A program made the position numbers and the translations under genes. Below the pieces are notes generated by a model. That model was not told where the DNA came from. It made no database searches and saw nothing but the letters and a program-made list of their open reading frames with translations. A stretch of 39,285 nt of DNA from Archaeoglobus sp. JdFR-22 (lineage in GTDB: Archaea; Halobacteriota; Archaeoglobi; Archaeoglobales; Archaeoglobaceae). Shown in pieces: positions 25,573-34,834 of the stretch. Location: the NCBI GenBank assembly GCA_002010045.1, contig MTMJ01000102.1:1-39285 (forward strand). Reading direction: 5' to 3'. How positions within the stretch are numbered: position 1 is the first letter of the stretch; the number at the start of each line of letters is the position of its first letter.

Positions 25573-25647
25573 TGGGCCCGGAGGGATTTGAACCCCCGAC
25601 CTACCGGTTATGAGCCGGTTGCTCTAACCGTGCTAAGCTACGGGCCC
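25573..25647 (-). tRNA. tRNA with anticodon CAU, probably tRNA-Ile2
   Basis: The acceptor stem GGGCCCG pairs with CGGGCCC; the anticodon stem is ACCGG/CCGGT with loop CTCATAA (anticodon at 25610-25612), the T arm is complete, the discriminator is A, and there is no intron or CCA. The GGGCCCG acceptor matches archaeal isoleucine tRNAs, where C34 is converted to agmatidine to read AUA. The other CAU tRNA (8890) has Met features. A TATA-like TTTTATATTAA lies upstream near 25662-25673. Confidence 0.88.
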
Positions 25648-25860
25648 CCGGGTTGAGAAGCCATTTAATATAAAAATCTCCTTTTGCATTTTTAACTTCT
25701 GTATCTGGATATTTGAAATTTATGGTATAGCACCAGAATCCTCAATCAGTATTAAATCAGAAACTTGAAAGCGCATGTGTTCAGAAAATCATATATTTTG
25801 CACATGTTCTCGAATTATTCAGGAGCAAGTCCAGAGAGATATTATTTCAGAGGTGCCAGT

Positions 25861-28464
25861 ATGAAAGAGAGAAGCCAGATAAAGATTGAAAAGGAGTACA
25901 GAGTCGATAAGGTCGAAGAAAAGTGGATGAAGTTATGGAGCGAAAAAAATTTTTACTTTAACTGGGATTCTGAGAAGCCCCACTACATAATTGATACCCC
26001 TCCCCCCTACCCAACGGGTTCATTTCATATTGGAAACACGTTAAACTGGTGTTATATCGATTTTATCGCCAGATATAAAAGAATGAAGGGATATGAAGTG
26101 ATGTTTCCACAGGGATGGGACTGTCATGGTCTACCCACAGAGGTGAAGGTAGAGGAGAAGTACAATATCAGCAAGAATGATATTCCAAGGGATAAATTCA
26201 GGGAACTCTGTGTTGAGTTTACTGAACGTAACATTGAGAAAATGAAAAATACGATGAAAAGACTTGGATTTTCGGTTGACTGGAGCAAAGAATACATCAC
26301 AATGTATCCTGAATACTTCAGAAAGACACAGGTATCTTTTGTCAGAATGTTTAACAGGGGTTTGATTTATCGGGAATATCATCCAGTTATTCACTGTCCA
26401 AGATGTGAAACCACGATTGCACTTGCTGAAATAGAATACAGGAGTGAAGAAACTATTCTGAACTACATAAAGTTCGAGGATGATGTTGTTATTGCAACAA
26501 CCCGTCCGGAACTGATTCCAGCCTGCGTAGCCATCGCAGTTCATCCTGATGATGAAAGATACACATCAATTCTTGGAAAAGAGGTGACTGTTCCAGCAAC
26601 AGATTATAAAGTCAGAGTTATAGCGGATGAAGAAGTTGACCCTGAATTTGGAACAGGAGTTGTGATGATATGTACTTTTGGTGATAGACAGGATGTAAAA
26701 TGGTGGAAAAAGTACAATCTTGATTTGAGGATTATTCTTGACAAAAATGGAAAACTAAACGAAAAAGCCGGCAGATATGCTGGTTTGAGTGTAGATGAGT
26801 CGAGAACAAAAATTATCGATGACCTGAAAGCAGAAGGAAGGGTTATTGAACAAAAGATGGTTGAACATAACGTTGGAGTTTGCTGGAGATGCAAGACTCC
26901 GGTTGAAATAGTTGCTGAAGAGCAATGGTTCGTCAAGATTGAGAAGGAAAAGTTAATGAATGCCGCAAAAAAAGTGAAATGGACTCCTGAACACATGTTA
27001 TCGAGGCTTGAAGGCTGGATTGAAGGCATGGAATGGGACTGGGTAATAAGCAGACAGAGAGTATTTGCAACCCCGATCCCCGTCTGGTACTGCGATGAAT
27101 GTGGAGAGACAATGGTAGCAAAGGAGGAATGGTTGCCAGTAGATCCAACAGAGAAATCACCATTAGAACCGTGTAAGTGTGGTAGTGAGAGTTTTATTGG
27201 CGAAAAGGATGTTCTTGATACATGGATGGATTCCAGCATAACTCCACTCGCTGTTACGGGTTGGCCCGATAACCTGAAAGAATTCCCCACTCACCTGAGA
27301 CCACAGGGACACGATATAATAAGGACATGGGCATTTTACACGATTTTAAGGTCGGTTGCACTTGTGGATGAAATTCCATGGTATGAAATCGTTATAAATG
27401 GGATGGTGCTCGGAGAGGATGGCAGGAAAATGAGTAAAAGCCTCGGAAATATAATCTCGCCTGACGAGGTCGTGGTTAAGTATGGGGCGGATGCACTCAG
27501 GCAGTGGGCGGCAACAGGCTCAATCGGAAGTGATGTGACATTTGCATGGAAGGAAATAACCGCGGCATCACGATTTCAGCAGAAGTTATGGAGCATTCTC
27601 CGGTTCTCTATGAACCACCTGATTGAATACATGCCGTCTGAAAAAGATGGTGAAAATCTGAGGATTGCAGATAGATGGGTTCTTTCAGAGTTGAGCAGAT
27701 TGATTGAGGTTGTGGATAAGAGCATGAACGAATACAGATTTGGCGATGCACTGAAGGCAATTAGAAATTTTACATGGTATGAATTCGCAGATAACTACAT
27801 TGAAATTGTAAAGGACAGGCTTTATAATGGGACGGATGAAGAAAAAAGGGCAGGAAGATATGTTCTTTATAATGTCCTTGACTCTGTTTTAAGATTGCTT
27901 GCTCCGGTAACTCCTTTCATCACAGAAGAGTGCTGGAGTTTTCTCAATAAAAACAGTACAATCCACTTGCAAAGTTTTCCATCTTCTGAAGGAGTGGACG
28001 AAGAATCTGAGAAGAAAGGGAGGTTGATGAGAGATATAGTGGCGGAAGTCAGGAGATTGAAGCATGACAGGGGAATGGCACTTAACGCCCCCCTCAGGTC
28101 TGTAAAAATATACTCTCCTATTGAGATAGATTCAAGAGATATCTCCGGTGCTATAAACTCAGATGTACTGTTACTGGAAGAGACACCAGAAATTAAAACT
28201 GAGATAAAGGAATTAAAACCTAAATATGGGTTAATTGGTCCGGTATTGAGGGATAAAGCAAAAATTGTAGTCGAAGAGGTTAAAAAACTGGATTCTGAAG
28301 AAAGAACAAAACTTGCAGAAGGTCAGAGCATTAAATTGAATATTTCCGGAGAGGAAGTTGAAGTCAGGGGAGAATGGTTTGAGCCTGTTGAAGAAAACTT
28401 ATTTGAAGGAAAGGATGTTGAAATTCTGGAAGTGCGAGATGCTATTGTCATTGTTGAGCTTTGA
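25861..28464 (+). CDS. valS: Valyl-tRNA synthetase
   Basis: An 867-residue class I synthetase. It has the HIGH-type motif HIGNTLNW in FHIGNTLNWCYIDFIARYKR, PQGWDCHGLPTEVKVEEKY (typical of ValRS), the editing-domain ATTRPELI, two zinc-like pairs (CPRCE, CWRCK and CDECG), and the KMSKS motif DGRKMSKSLGN. The C-terminal anticodon-binding part and a short tail are complete. The frame extends up to 25765, but ATG 25861 has GAGGTG six bases before it and gives the family's usual length. IleRS was considered; the DCHGLPTEVKVE motif favours ValRS. Confidence 0.93.
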   Translation: MKERSQIKIEKEYRVDKVEEKWMKLWSEKNFYFNWDSEKPHYIIDTPPPYPTGSFHIGNTLNWCYIDFIARYKRMKGYEVMFPQGWDCHGLPTEVKVEEKYNISKNDIPRDKFRELCVEFTERNIEKMKNTMKRLGFSVDWSKEYITMYPEYFRKTQVSFVRMFNRGLIYREYHPVIHCPRCETTIALAEIEYRSEETILNYIKFEDDVVIATTRPELIPACVAIAVHPDDERYTSILGKEVTVPATDYKVRVIADEEVDPEFGTGVVMICTFGDRQDVKWWKKYNLDLRIILDKNGKLNEKAGRYAGLSVDESRTKIIDDLKAEGRVIEQKMVEHNVGVCWRCKTPVEIVAEEQWFVKIEKEKLMNAAKKVKWTPEHMLSRLEGWIEGMEWDWVISRQRVFATPIPVWYCDECGETMVAKEEWLPVDPTEKSPLEPCKCGSESFIGEKDVLDTWMDSSITPLAVTGWPDNLKEFPTHLRPQGHDIIRTWAFYTILRSVALVDEIPWYEIVINGMVLGEDGRKMSKSLGNIISPDEVVVKYGADALRQWAATGSIGSDVTFAWKEITAASRFQQKLWSILRFSMNHLIEYMPSEKDGENLRIADRWVLSELSRLIEVVDKSMNEYRFGDALKAIRNFTWYEFADNYIEIVKDRLYNGTDEEKRAGRYVLYNVLDSVLRLLAPVTPFITEECWSFLNKNSTIHLQSFPSSEGVDEESEKKGRLMRDIVAEVRRLKHDRGMALNAPLRSVKIYSPIEIDSRDISGAINSDVLLLEETPEIKTEIKELKPKYGLIGPVLRDKAKIVVEEVKKLDSEERTKLAEGQSIKLNISGEEVEVRGEWFEPVEENLFEGKDVEILEVRDAIVIVEL

Positions 28465-28550
28465 ATTCAAATCAGAACGCTTAAACAAATTCTTGAGAAA
28501 TCCTATTTTGAAGCCTGTCCTCATTTAAAATCCTTTGAAAGGAAGAAAAA

Positions 28551-29573
28551 TCAAAAATAACCTTCCATCAATTTATCCTCAATCTGCAGGCATATTTCGT
28601 TCGCTTCAGCATTGACAGGAATTATTTCTATATCTTCAGGAGAAGAGACGCCAAGTCTCAACTGCAAAGCTCTTGCTATCTGTTCCTGGCTGAAAACGTC
28701 TCCTCTGGAGACTTCAGGAGTTGTACCATAAATTCTCAGAATTGCAACACCCGCAGCATCGAGAGCAATCCTGTCATCGCTTCCAAGCATTAAACCGGGT
28801 TCAATCACAGTTCCTGTGTCGGGACCTCCAGTGGAGAAACCTTTAATAGCATCCATAATCACAAAATCAGGCTCGTATGCCACATTAATCTCGGCTATCA
28901 TCTTCCTCTGATTTACGGATGTGTGGAGTTCCGACATGTAGTTATATCTGCTTTCCGGATGGTACCGGGCAACCATTCCAACGCTGTTCTTCAGCGACAT
29001 CGTGAAATGTCCCCCATATCTGTGTGTTTTGAGACAACATGTCTGTATTACCGCATCCGCTTCATTGAATACTTTTGCGAACAGAAATCCTTTTTTCCAG
29101 TAACTGTCTGCAGGTTTCATCTCTATCCAGTCATCGATTCCAAGGCTATCGAGAACAACAACATCAAATCCTTTTTCAGCAGACAACTGCATCACACCCA
29201 TTTTATTGAGGACATCTGCAGTATTGCCCATCCCGCTCCTTTCTGCAAGCACAATCCCGGTGTCTCCTTCTTTCAGGTAATCTATAATAGCAGAAAGGGT
29301 ATCAATGTGTGTGGAGGCTGGAAATTCATCAGCACTGTTATAATTTGCCTTGACGGCAATTCTGCCTGACAAATCCGATTCTGTAAAATTCATCAACTCC
29401 TTAATGCCATGTTCTCTGTCCTGAGTTTTTATCACATAAACCTTTGAAGTTGTCGGAGCTGAAGTTCTGATCTCAACTGTCTGTTTCTCCCCAACCCACT
29501 CTTCACTCACACAACCAGAAAAAGCAAGTGAGGACATTAAAGCACACCTCAAAAATTCTCTTCTACCTATCAT
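28551..29573 (-). CDS. DUF362 lipoprotein with Tat-like signal
   Basis: A 340-residue protein with an N-terminal RREFLRCALMSSLAFSGC, combining a twin-arginine motif and a lipobox cysteine, so it is probably exported folded and anchored. The body matches DUF362: IAVKANYNSADEFPASTHID, IVLAERSGMGNTADVL, CCLKTHRYGGHFTMSLKNSVG and IMDAIKGFSTGGPDTG. DUF362 proteins are often fused to or found near ferredoxins; the enzymatic role is unknown. Cys pair CC before KTH might hold a metal. It faces valS convergently. Confidence 0.82.
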   Translation of the reverse strand: MIGRREFLRCALMSSLAFSGCVSEEWVGEKQTVEIRTSAPTTSKVYVIKTQDREHGIKELMNFTESDLSGRIAVKANYNSADEFPASTHIDTLSAIIDYLKEGDTGIVLAERSGMGNTADVLNKMGVMQLSAEKGFDVVVLDSLGIDDWIEMKPADSYWKKGFLFAKVFNEADAVIQTCCLKTHRYGGHFTMSLKNSVGMVARYHPESRYNYMSELHTSVNQRKMIAEINVAYEPDFVIMDAIKGFSTGGPDTGTVIEPGLMLGSDDRIALDAAGVAILRIYGTTPEVSRGDVFSQEQIARALQLRLGVSSPEDIEIIPVNAEANEICLQIEDKLMEGYF

Positions 29574-29718
29574 GGATTGAAAAATATCAGAATAGAAAGT
29601 AATTAAAATTTCCTGTATTTTGGTTTACTTACATCTTGTATTCTGACTGTCCTTATAAACCTCTTTAAATATGGAGCATTATAATAATCTCAGTAAATCA
29701 CTCTTATCTCCTCCGAGA

Positions 29719-30975
29719 TTACAAATAAAACGCAGGCACCCAATAAACGTCAGTATCCAGAATTCTCTCCTTTTTGAATACATCCAGTGTTATAATAAAT
29801 GCTCTGTCTGGCTTATATGTTTTGATGAAGCTGTAGAAACTTCTACTCAATTTTCTTTCTCCTGTTTTGACCTCTACGGGCACGATTTCATCTCCTCTTG
29901 TCAGAATAAAATCTATTTCGGCTTTTCCTGTAGTTCTCCAGAAATTTATTCTCCACCTAAAATTCAGTAACTCCCTGAAAACAAAGTTCTCCAGAATTGC
30001 TCCCCTGTCGGTTCTATTATCGAAGGGTACAAAATTATCCAAGACGGCATTTCTCAACCCCAGATCAATGAAATAAACCTTTGGCGATTTCCTTATCTCA
30101 GTGACAAGATTTCTATAAAATGGTCTTATTAATTTAATGACGTAGCTGTGAACCAGTACATTGAGGAATTCCTCGCATTTACTATAGGTTGCTTTTGCCT
30201 CAGACGATAGCGATGATAACGAGACAATACCCGCAGTTCTGAAGGCAAGAACTTTAACAAGATCCTCAAACTTTCGTGTATCTGTTATTCTGAAGAAAGA
30301 TATTATATCCTTCTCCAAGTACAGGTTGACTATCTGTTTGAGGATTAATTTCTTTACCTCTTCATCTTCTGCCTTAATTACTTCAGGATACCCTCCAAAA
30401 ACAACATATTCTTTCAGCAATTTAAGAAACTCGTTCTCAAAAGCAGGTTGTATCGGTTCCTCAGTACCTTTGATACACTTTTTCAAAGATTCCTTTCTCT
30501 CCTTGAATAACTTCGAAAGTCCTTCGTCTCTTGCCATAAGAAATTCCTCAAAATCGAACGTTAGGAGATCAAAGAAGAATATTCTCCCTACAAGGAAAGG
30601 TGCGAGATCCGTTTTTATCTCTAACGAAGAAGACCCTGAGACAAATATTTTTAAATTCTCTGATTCATCATAGATTATTTTTAAAGACTCTCCAGCATTT
30701 TCGCATCTCTGCACTTCATCCAGAAATAAGAATAATTTCTCTTCAGATTTGAATCTCTTAATAAAATCCAGAGGATTCCTTTCAAATTCTCTTCTGTTTT
30801 CATACATATCCATATTCACAAATACTTTCTTACCCTCTCTAATTCGATTTGAGATCATTTTCAGGAGTGTTGTCTTCCCTGCTTGCCTTGGTCCTCTGAT
30901 TCCAATTATCTCCGGTCTTTCGAGCAATTTCTCAATTTTTTCCAGAATCGTTCTATGGAGCAGAGACTCTTCCAT
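29719..30975 (-). CDS. Archaeal AAA+ ATPase with DUF4143 domain
   Basis: A 418-residue protein with Walker A GIRGPRQAGKTTLL (about residues 24-37), Walker B LFLFLDEVQRC, sensor-like IFVSGSSSLEI, and a C-terminal nuclease-like DUF4143 domain (VYFIDLGLRNAVL, ENFVFRELLNF, AEIDFILTRGDEIVPVEVKTG; the last resembles a PD-(D/E)xK fold). Such ATPases are very common in archaea and often mobile, with many copies per genome; their role is unclear. It stands alone between the DUF362 gene and the toxin-antitoxin pair. Confidence 0.9.
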   Translation of the reverse strand: MEESLLHRTILEKIEKLLERPEIIGIRGPRQAGKTTLLKMISNRIREGKKVFVNMDMYENRREFERNPLDFIKRFKSEEKLFLFLDEVQRCENAGESLKIIYDESENLKIFVSGSSSLEIKTDLAPFLVGRIFFFDLLTFDFEEFLMARDEGLSKLFKERKESLKKCIKGTEEPIQPAFENEFLKLLKEYVVFGGYPEVIKAEDEEVKKLILKQIVNLYLEKDIISFFRITDTRKFEDLVKVLAFRTAGIVSLSSLSSEAKATYSKCEEFLNVLVHSYVIKLIRPFYRNLVTEIRKSPKVYFIDLGLRNAVLDNFVPFDNRTDRGAILENFVFRELLNFRWRINFWRTTGKAEIDFILTRGDEIVPVEVKTGERKLSRSFYSFIKTYKPDRAFIITLDVFKKERILDTDVYWVPAFYL

Positions 30976-31069
30976 ATTTTTATACAGCCGTAGATCTATA
31001 AAAAATTAACTCCATTATTTTAAAGTGATTTAGAAAAATTATAGAGTTATTTTAGAATTCAGTAGATTT

Positions 31070-31579
31070 TCATTCTTTACTATCGACAATCCTTCTTGCT
31101 TCCCTTATCACCTCGATGTAAACTTCTTCCTTCAATCTGAAATTATATCCTATCATCTGATTCAGAATCTCAAGGAACTCATCCATGTCAATCACTTTTT
31201 CCTTCAGAGCTTTCAATAGAACAAAAATGGTTCCTCTTGGTTTTAAATCAAGTAATCTCGCTGCTGTTCTGGCAGAGACCTCATCGATGAGAACTTCTGC
31301 ATTCAGACTTTTTGCGAGAGAGATGACTGCAACTTCCCCGGGATCAAGTTTTACAGGGATTTCAATTATTTCTGCTCTTAAAACCTTAATCCACCCATCT
31401 ATGATAGCTTTCTCAACAATATAAGCATCTTTTTTATCCAACCGCTTCCCCTTCTCAACAACTTCAAATTTGACCTCTTCAGGAATGAAGACCTCTTTAA
31501 AAATTGTCTTAAGCAGTTCAAGTTTACCCACTTTCGCAAGGAAAATCAGAGGTGTAGCGTTGGAGACAATTCTGCTCAT
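31070..31579 (-). CDS. DUF3368 PIN-fold toxin
   Basis: A 169-residue protein of the DUF3368 (PIN-like RNase) family. It has SNATPLIFLAKVGKLELL at the N-terminus (with Asn in place of the first PIN Asp), conserved acidic residues in LDPGEVAVISLAKSLNAEV, and LIDEVSARTAARL. The ATG at 31579 overlaps the antitoxin stop (TGATG), which favours it over GTG 31582. It is the toxin half of a type II pair with the next gene. The replaced N-terminal Asp is typical of the family. Confidence 0.85.
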   Translation of the reverse strand: MSRIVSNATPLIFLAKVGKLELLKTIFKEVFIPEEVKFEVVEKGKRLDKKDAYIVEKAIIDGWIKVLRAEIIEIPVKLDPGEVAVISLAKSLNAEVLIDEVSARTAARLLDLKPRGTIFVLLKALKEKVIDMDEFLEILNQMIGYNFRLKEEVYIEVIREARRIVDSKE

Positions 31580-31875
31580 CACAAAACCTTCAGGTCTTCC
31601 TTAAGCTCTTCCAGAGTATAGGGAACATGAACCTCTCTTTTTCTGGCTTCCTCAATCATTTCCCAGAGAGATATGCCACATTCTGTTGCTGCCTGCCACA
31701 GAGTTACTCTACCCTCCTCGTAATCTTTCAGCGTTTTCTCAATCAACCAGTCTCTTGTCGCTTTTGAAAGAAATCTTCTGATGACTGTTGATCTGTCCAT
31801 TCCTTCGTTTCTTGCTATCCTGTCTATCAATTTTGCGAGTTCATCATCAACTCTTGTTGTCAGGGTAACAGGCAT
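31579..31875 (-). CDS. UPF0175/ribbon-helix-helix antitoxin
   Basis: A 98-residue protein with an N-terminal ribbon-helix-helix (TLTTRVDDELAKLIDRI, MDRSTVIRRFLSKA) for DNA binding and a UPF0175 tail (YEEGRVTLWQAATECGISLWEM, VPYTLEELKEDL) that binds the toxin. The start at 31875 has GGTG five bases before; the upstream ATG at 31902 is in the leader. It lies immediately before the DUF3368 toxin gene in the same operon and should repress it. Confidence 0.85.
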   Translation of the reverse strand: MPVTLTTRVDDELAKLIDRIARNEGMDRSTVIRRFLSKATRDWLIEKTLKDYEEGRVTLWQAATECGISLWEMIEEARKREVHVPYTLEELKEDLKVL

Positions 31876-31920
31876 TTTAACACCTGTATTAAACTTATTC
31901 ATTTTAATATTTAAGTTTTC

Positions 31921-32124
31921 TTGAGAAAGAGAGAATATACATTGAGACTGGACTTAGAGTCTATTGAGAGAGAATTTGCGGATTTTTAATGGTAGTTGCG
32001 GATTCTTCTCCTATCGTTTATCTGGCAAAGGCGGAGAGGCTTATCAATTCTGAATGAAATTTACGGTCTGATCAAAATTCCCGATGCCATGTATCACGAA
32101 GCAGTGGTTAGAGGAGAGAGATAA
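31921..32124 (+). pseudogene. Decayed antitoxin-PIN toxin pair
   Basis: On the plus strand LRKREYTLRLDLESIEREF is the tail of an antitoxin, stopping at 31989 in TAATG. The ATG there begins VVADSSPIVYLAKAERL, the N-terminus of a DUF3368/PIN toxin. A frameshift follows after about 22 codons: the shifted frame gives NEIYGLIKIPDAMYHEAVVRG before a stop at 32124. The remaining two thirds of the toxin are gone. This 315-base stretch between 31903 and 32217 has no intact gene. It is a separate pair from the living one next door. Confidence 0.7.
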
Positions 32125-32217
32125 TAGAAAAGGGTTTCTGAGTTGATGCGAGAGTTGTTAATCTCTTTCATAAAACTTTGAAAGACTGACACCTGACTGA
32201 TGAGAAAGACAGATTTG

Positions 32218-32730
32218 CTAAGTATTCTTAATAAACTCCTTAAAGGCATCCACCTGCTTCCTGTTTATATCAGAAAGTATAATCCTCTTCAGTTTTGTTC
32301 CAGCATTAATATGTTCCTTAATCTCTTCAACCATTATCTTTGCTGCTTCCTCTCTTGAAAAACCACCAACACCAGTACCCAGTGCTGGAAATGCTATACT
32401 TTCAATTCCAAGTTCATCTGCCTTTTGTAAGGCAGCCTTAATGGCAAGCCTTATTTTATTCTCATCTGTTATAAAATCCGTCTCCATCGTCGGAGAGTGG
32501 ATAACATACTTTACTTTAAGTTTTCCTGCAGTCGTCTCAACAGCCTCACCAATTTTAATCGGAGCTTTAGCAACTGCCTCATCCTCAATTTCCTTACCAC
32601 CAGCTCTTTTTATTGCTCCCGCGACACCTCCACCCATAAAAAGTCCTGTATTGGCAGCATTGACTATCGCATCCACTTCCAGCTTTGTAATATCTCCCAG
32701 AAATGTCTCAATCTCAATCCCCTTGTACAT
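32218..32730 (-). CDS. Macro-domain protein (ADP-ribose binding/deacylase)
   Basis: A 170-residue single macro domain. It has the family motifs GDITKLEVDAIVNAANTGLFMGG (split over strand and loop), GGVAGAIKRAGG, and the phosphate loop FPALGTGVGGF. It resembles the A. fulgidus macro protein AF1521 in length and style. It binds ADP-ribose or O-acetyl-ADP-ribose and may remove ADP-ribose from proteins. ATG 32730 is preferred over TTG 32736. A palindrome lies nine bases upstream of the start. Confidence 0.92.
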   Translation of the reverse strand: MYKGIEIETFLGDITKLEVDAIVNAANTGLFMGGGVAGAIKRAGGKEIEDEAVAKAPIKIGEAVETTAGKLKVKYVIHSPTMETDFITDENKIRLAIKAALQKADELGIESIAFPALGTGVGGFSREEAAKIMVEEIKEHINAGTKLKRIILSDINRKQVDAFKEFIKNT

Positions 32731-32738
32731 GTTCAAAT

Positions 32739-32749
32739 GTCAACTTGAC
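32739..32749. promoter_or_regulatory. Short palindrome before the macro-domain gene
   Basis: GTCAACTTGAC has perfect 5-base arms around C. It lies between the TATA-like AT-rich stretch (about 32752-32770) and the start at 32730, so it could be an operator. It is short and could be chance. Confidence 0.25.
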
Positions 32750-32776
32750 GTTAATAACTTTTTTTACAAAGTAGAA

Positions 32777-34231
32777 TCAGGCTGAGTAGAAGTTCAGTCT
32801 TATTGGTTCACCACCTGGCTGGTATACTGTCACATTGCCCGGGATGGGATTCAGATTTACCTTCTTCTGAAACTCTGTCTGAGATTGCCAGCAGCTCGAA
32901 TTGACCAGAAAAATACCTCTGTAGTATGCTGTTCCATAGGTGTGAACGTGTCCGCAGTGCAGAATATCAGGAATGTCGTCAACAACAAGGTAATCTTCTC
33001 TCTCAGGTGCAATTAAGGTTCTGTTACCATAAAGTGGGGCTAAATGCCTCCTTCTCAGCATCTCAATCATTGCCTGATGCGGTCTTTCATATTCAAGTCT
33101 CGGAATCTTCATAACGAGGTCATCGATGCTCCGTCCATGATATATCAGCAGTTTAACTCCCTCTACGTCGAGCATCGAGGGGTTTCCAACGTGCATAACG
33201 TTTTTCGGGAAAAGACTTGCAAATTCCTTGGGTAAAGCTGGCTGAGGTTCTGCCTGCCTCACAGCATCATGATTGCCCGGAGAGATTATTATTCTAACTC
33301 TGTCAGGCATTTTGGCTATCTGCATCGCTGCCTCCTCATACTGCCCGTTTATATCGATTATTTCAAGCTCTCTGTCCTGCCCCGGATAAACACCAACTCC
33401 ATCCACAATATCTCCTGCGATGATAACGTATTTTACCCTCTCAGCAAGTTTGATAGATTTTTCATTCCCCACTTCGCAATTCAGCCACTTTACAAACGTA
33501 TTCCACTCCTCATGAAGGAATGTATTGCTCCCGAAATGCGTATCCGAGATGAAAACCATATTGAAATCCTTTTTATTCTTTTTTCCATTCACAGGTACAT
33601 CCGGTAAAATAATCCTGTCTGCTATGAGACTTCTCCCCCGGAGAAAGCCTTCTACACCAATCGTCTCATCTCCGAGAAGTTCATCAGCCTCTTCCTTCAG
33701 CTTGCCAGTTGCAATAACGGTAATTCTACCTGTTCTGTCCTCAAGCTCTATTATTGCATTGCCATTCATACTTTCCCGTTTTCCTACAATCAACCCAACA
33801 ACCCGCACTTTCTCGGATTTTCGCTTTCTTACATCGGCTATATTCACCGGGAAGAAATTTCTCTGCTGACTGATTATACTGGCAAGTTTTTCGTATCTGG
33901 AATTGAAATAAAGAACAAAATCATCGACACTACCCTCGCAGCAGGAACCTCCAGTGATGTCTTTAATCAGGCTGACGTCACACCTCTGCGGAAGAGGTTT
34001 TCCGGGCTTTATTTCTTCTTTTAATTTTCGGACTTCTTTTGCTTTTAGCATCTCCAGAACAGGAGAAACATCCTCAGGAGTAATAATAAAGCTGTTACCG
34101 GCAATTTTGCAAACTTCTGAGACAATTCTGTCGATATTTTTCTCAGGCTGGCTTTTTAAGATTTCGATAACTGAAGGATGAACGTTGTAACCCTGCATGG
34201 CAAACTTTGTTGCAATCAATTTTGAACTCAT
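32777..34231 (-). CDS. polB: DNA polymerase D small subunit (DP1)
   Basis: A 484-residue protein. It has an N-terminal helical region, an OB fold (about 145-210, VRVVGLIVGKRESMNGNAI) and a calcineurin-like phosphoesterase domain with the complete metal-binding set: FISDTHFGS, AGDIVDGVGVYPGQ, ISPGNHD, YHGRS and CGHVHTYG. This is the proofreading 3'-5' exonuclease subunit of the euryarchaeal replicative polymerase. The large subunit (DP2) is not in the window. It lies 46 bases upstream of the macro-domain gene and is divergent from the signal peptidase gene. Confidence 0.95.
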   Translation of the reverse strand: MSSKLIATKFAMQGYNVHPSVIEILKSQPEKNIDRIVSEVCKIAGNSFIITPEDVSPVLEMLKAKEVRKLKEEIKPGKPLPQRCDVSLIKDITGGSCCEGSVDDFVLYFNSRYEKLASIISQQRNFFPVNIADVRKRKSEKVRVVGLIVGKRESMNGNAIIELEDRTGRITVIATGKLKEEADELLGDETIGVEGFLRGRSLIADRIILPDVPVNGKKNKKDFNMVFISDTHFGSNTFLHEEWNTFVKWLNCEVGNEKSIKLAERVKYVIIAGDIVDGVGVYPGQDRELEIIDINGQYEEAAMQIAKMPDRVRIIISPGNHDAVRQAEPQPALPKEFASLFPKNVMHVGNPSMLDVEGVKLLIYHGRSIDDLVMKIPRLEYERPHQAMIEMLRRRHLAPLYGNRTLIAPEREDYLVVDDIPDILHCGHVHTYGTAYYRGIFLVNSSCWQSQTEFQKKVNLNPIPGNVTVYQPGGEPIRLNFYSA

Positions 34232-34296
34232 TTCCTCATCAACTCATCAACACCGGAGGTAATATATTTATTTACCTTTTCCACCTCAGTTAATTT

Positions 34297-34800
34297 ATGA
34301 ACAGAGATACTGTCATTGGATTTGCCAAAGACCTCATATCGACACTGATTATGGTTGCCATTATACTTGGAGTTGGTTATGGAGTCACCGGCACCTATCC
34401 CTTCATGGTTGCGGTTGAATCAGGTAGTATGATACCTCATATGTACAAAGGAGATGTAATCTTTTTGGTCAGTCCCGACAGAACTGAGATTGTGACATGG
34501 GCTGAAGGTGTGGAAACAGGTTATACAAGTTTTGGCGATTATGGAGACGTCATAGTCTTTCACCCAAATGGAGATACGAGCAGAACACCAATAATCCACC
34601 GGGCAATGGTGTGGATTGAGGAAGGCATGAAGATGCCCAATGGTCAGAAAGCACCTAACTCAGGATACATCACCAAGGGCGACCACAACCCTGTGGCTGA
34701 CCAGCCAACCCTGACTGCGCCCGTCAAAAAAGAGTGGGTTGTTGGAGTTGCAAAACTTCGAGTTCCGGTAGTTGGTCATCTGAGTCTTCTGTTCAGATAA
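34297..34800 (+). CDS. Signal peptidase I, archaeal Sec11 type
   Basis: A 167-residue membrane protease. An N-terminal transmembrane helix (ISTLIMVAIILGVGYGV) leads to the catalytic Ser44 (ESGSM), His101 (IIHRAM, in place of the bacterial Lys) and the Asp region GDHNPVADQ (Asp129, Asp135). It removes Sec signal peptides on the outer membrane face. The TATA-like TATTTATTTACC is about 30 bases upstream of the ATG. The length is within the range for archaeal Sec11. Confidence 0.93.
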   Translation: MNRDTVIGFAKDLISTLIMVAIILGVGYGVTGTYPFMVAVESGSMIPHMYKGDVIFLVSPDRTEIVTWAEGVETGYTSFGDYGDVIVFHPNGDTSRTPIIHRAMVWIEEGMKMPNGQKAPNSGYITKGDHNPVADQPTLTAPVKKEWVVGVAKLRVPVVGHLSLLFR

Positions 34801-34834
34801 TCTTTTTTCCCTCAGCTATTCCGAACCAGGATAT

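Noticed and set aside
25573-25647. Second elongator tRNA-Met
   Set aside because: The GGGCCCG acceptor and overall sequence match tRNA-Ile2; the intron-bearing tRNA at 8890 already covers elongator Met.
25861-28464. Isoleucyl-tRNA synthetase
   Set aside because: The CP1 and GWDCHGLPTEVKVE motif and the zinc pairs fit ValRS better.
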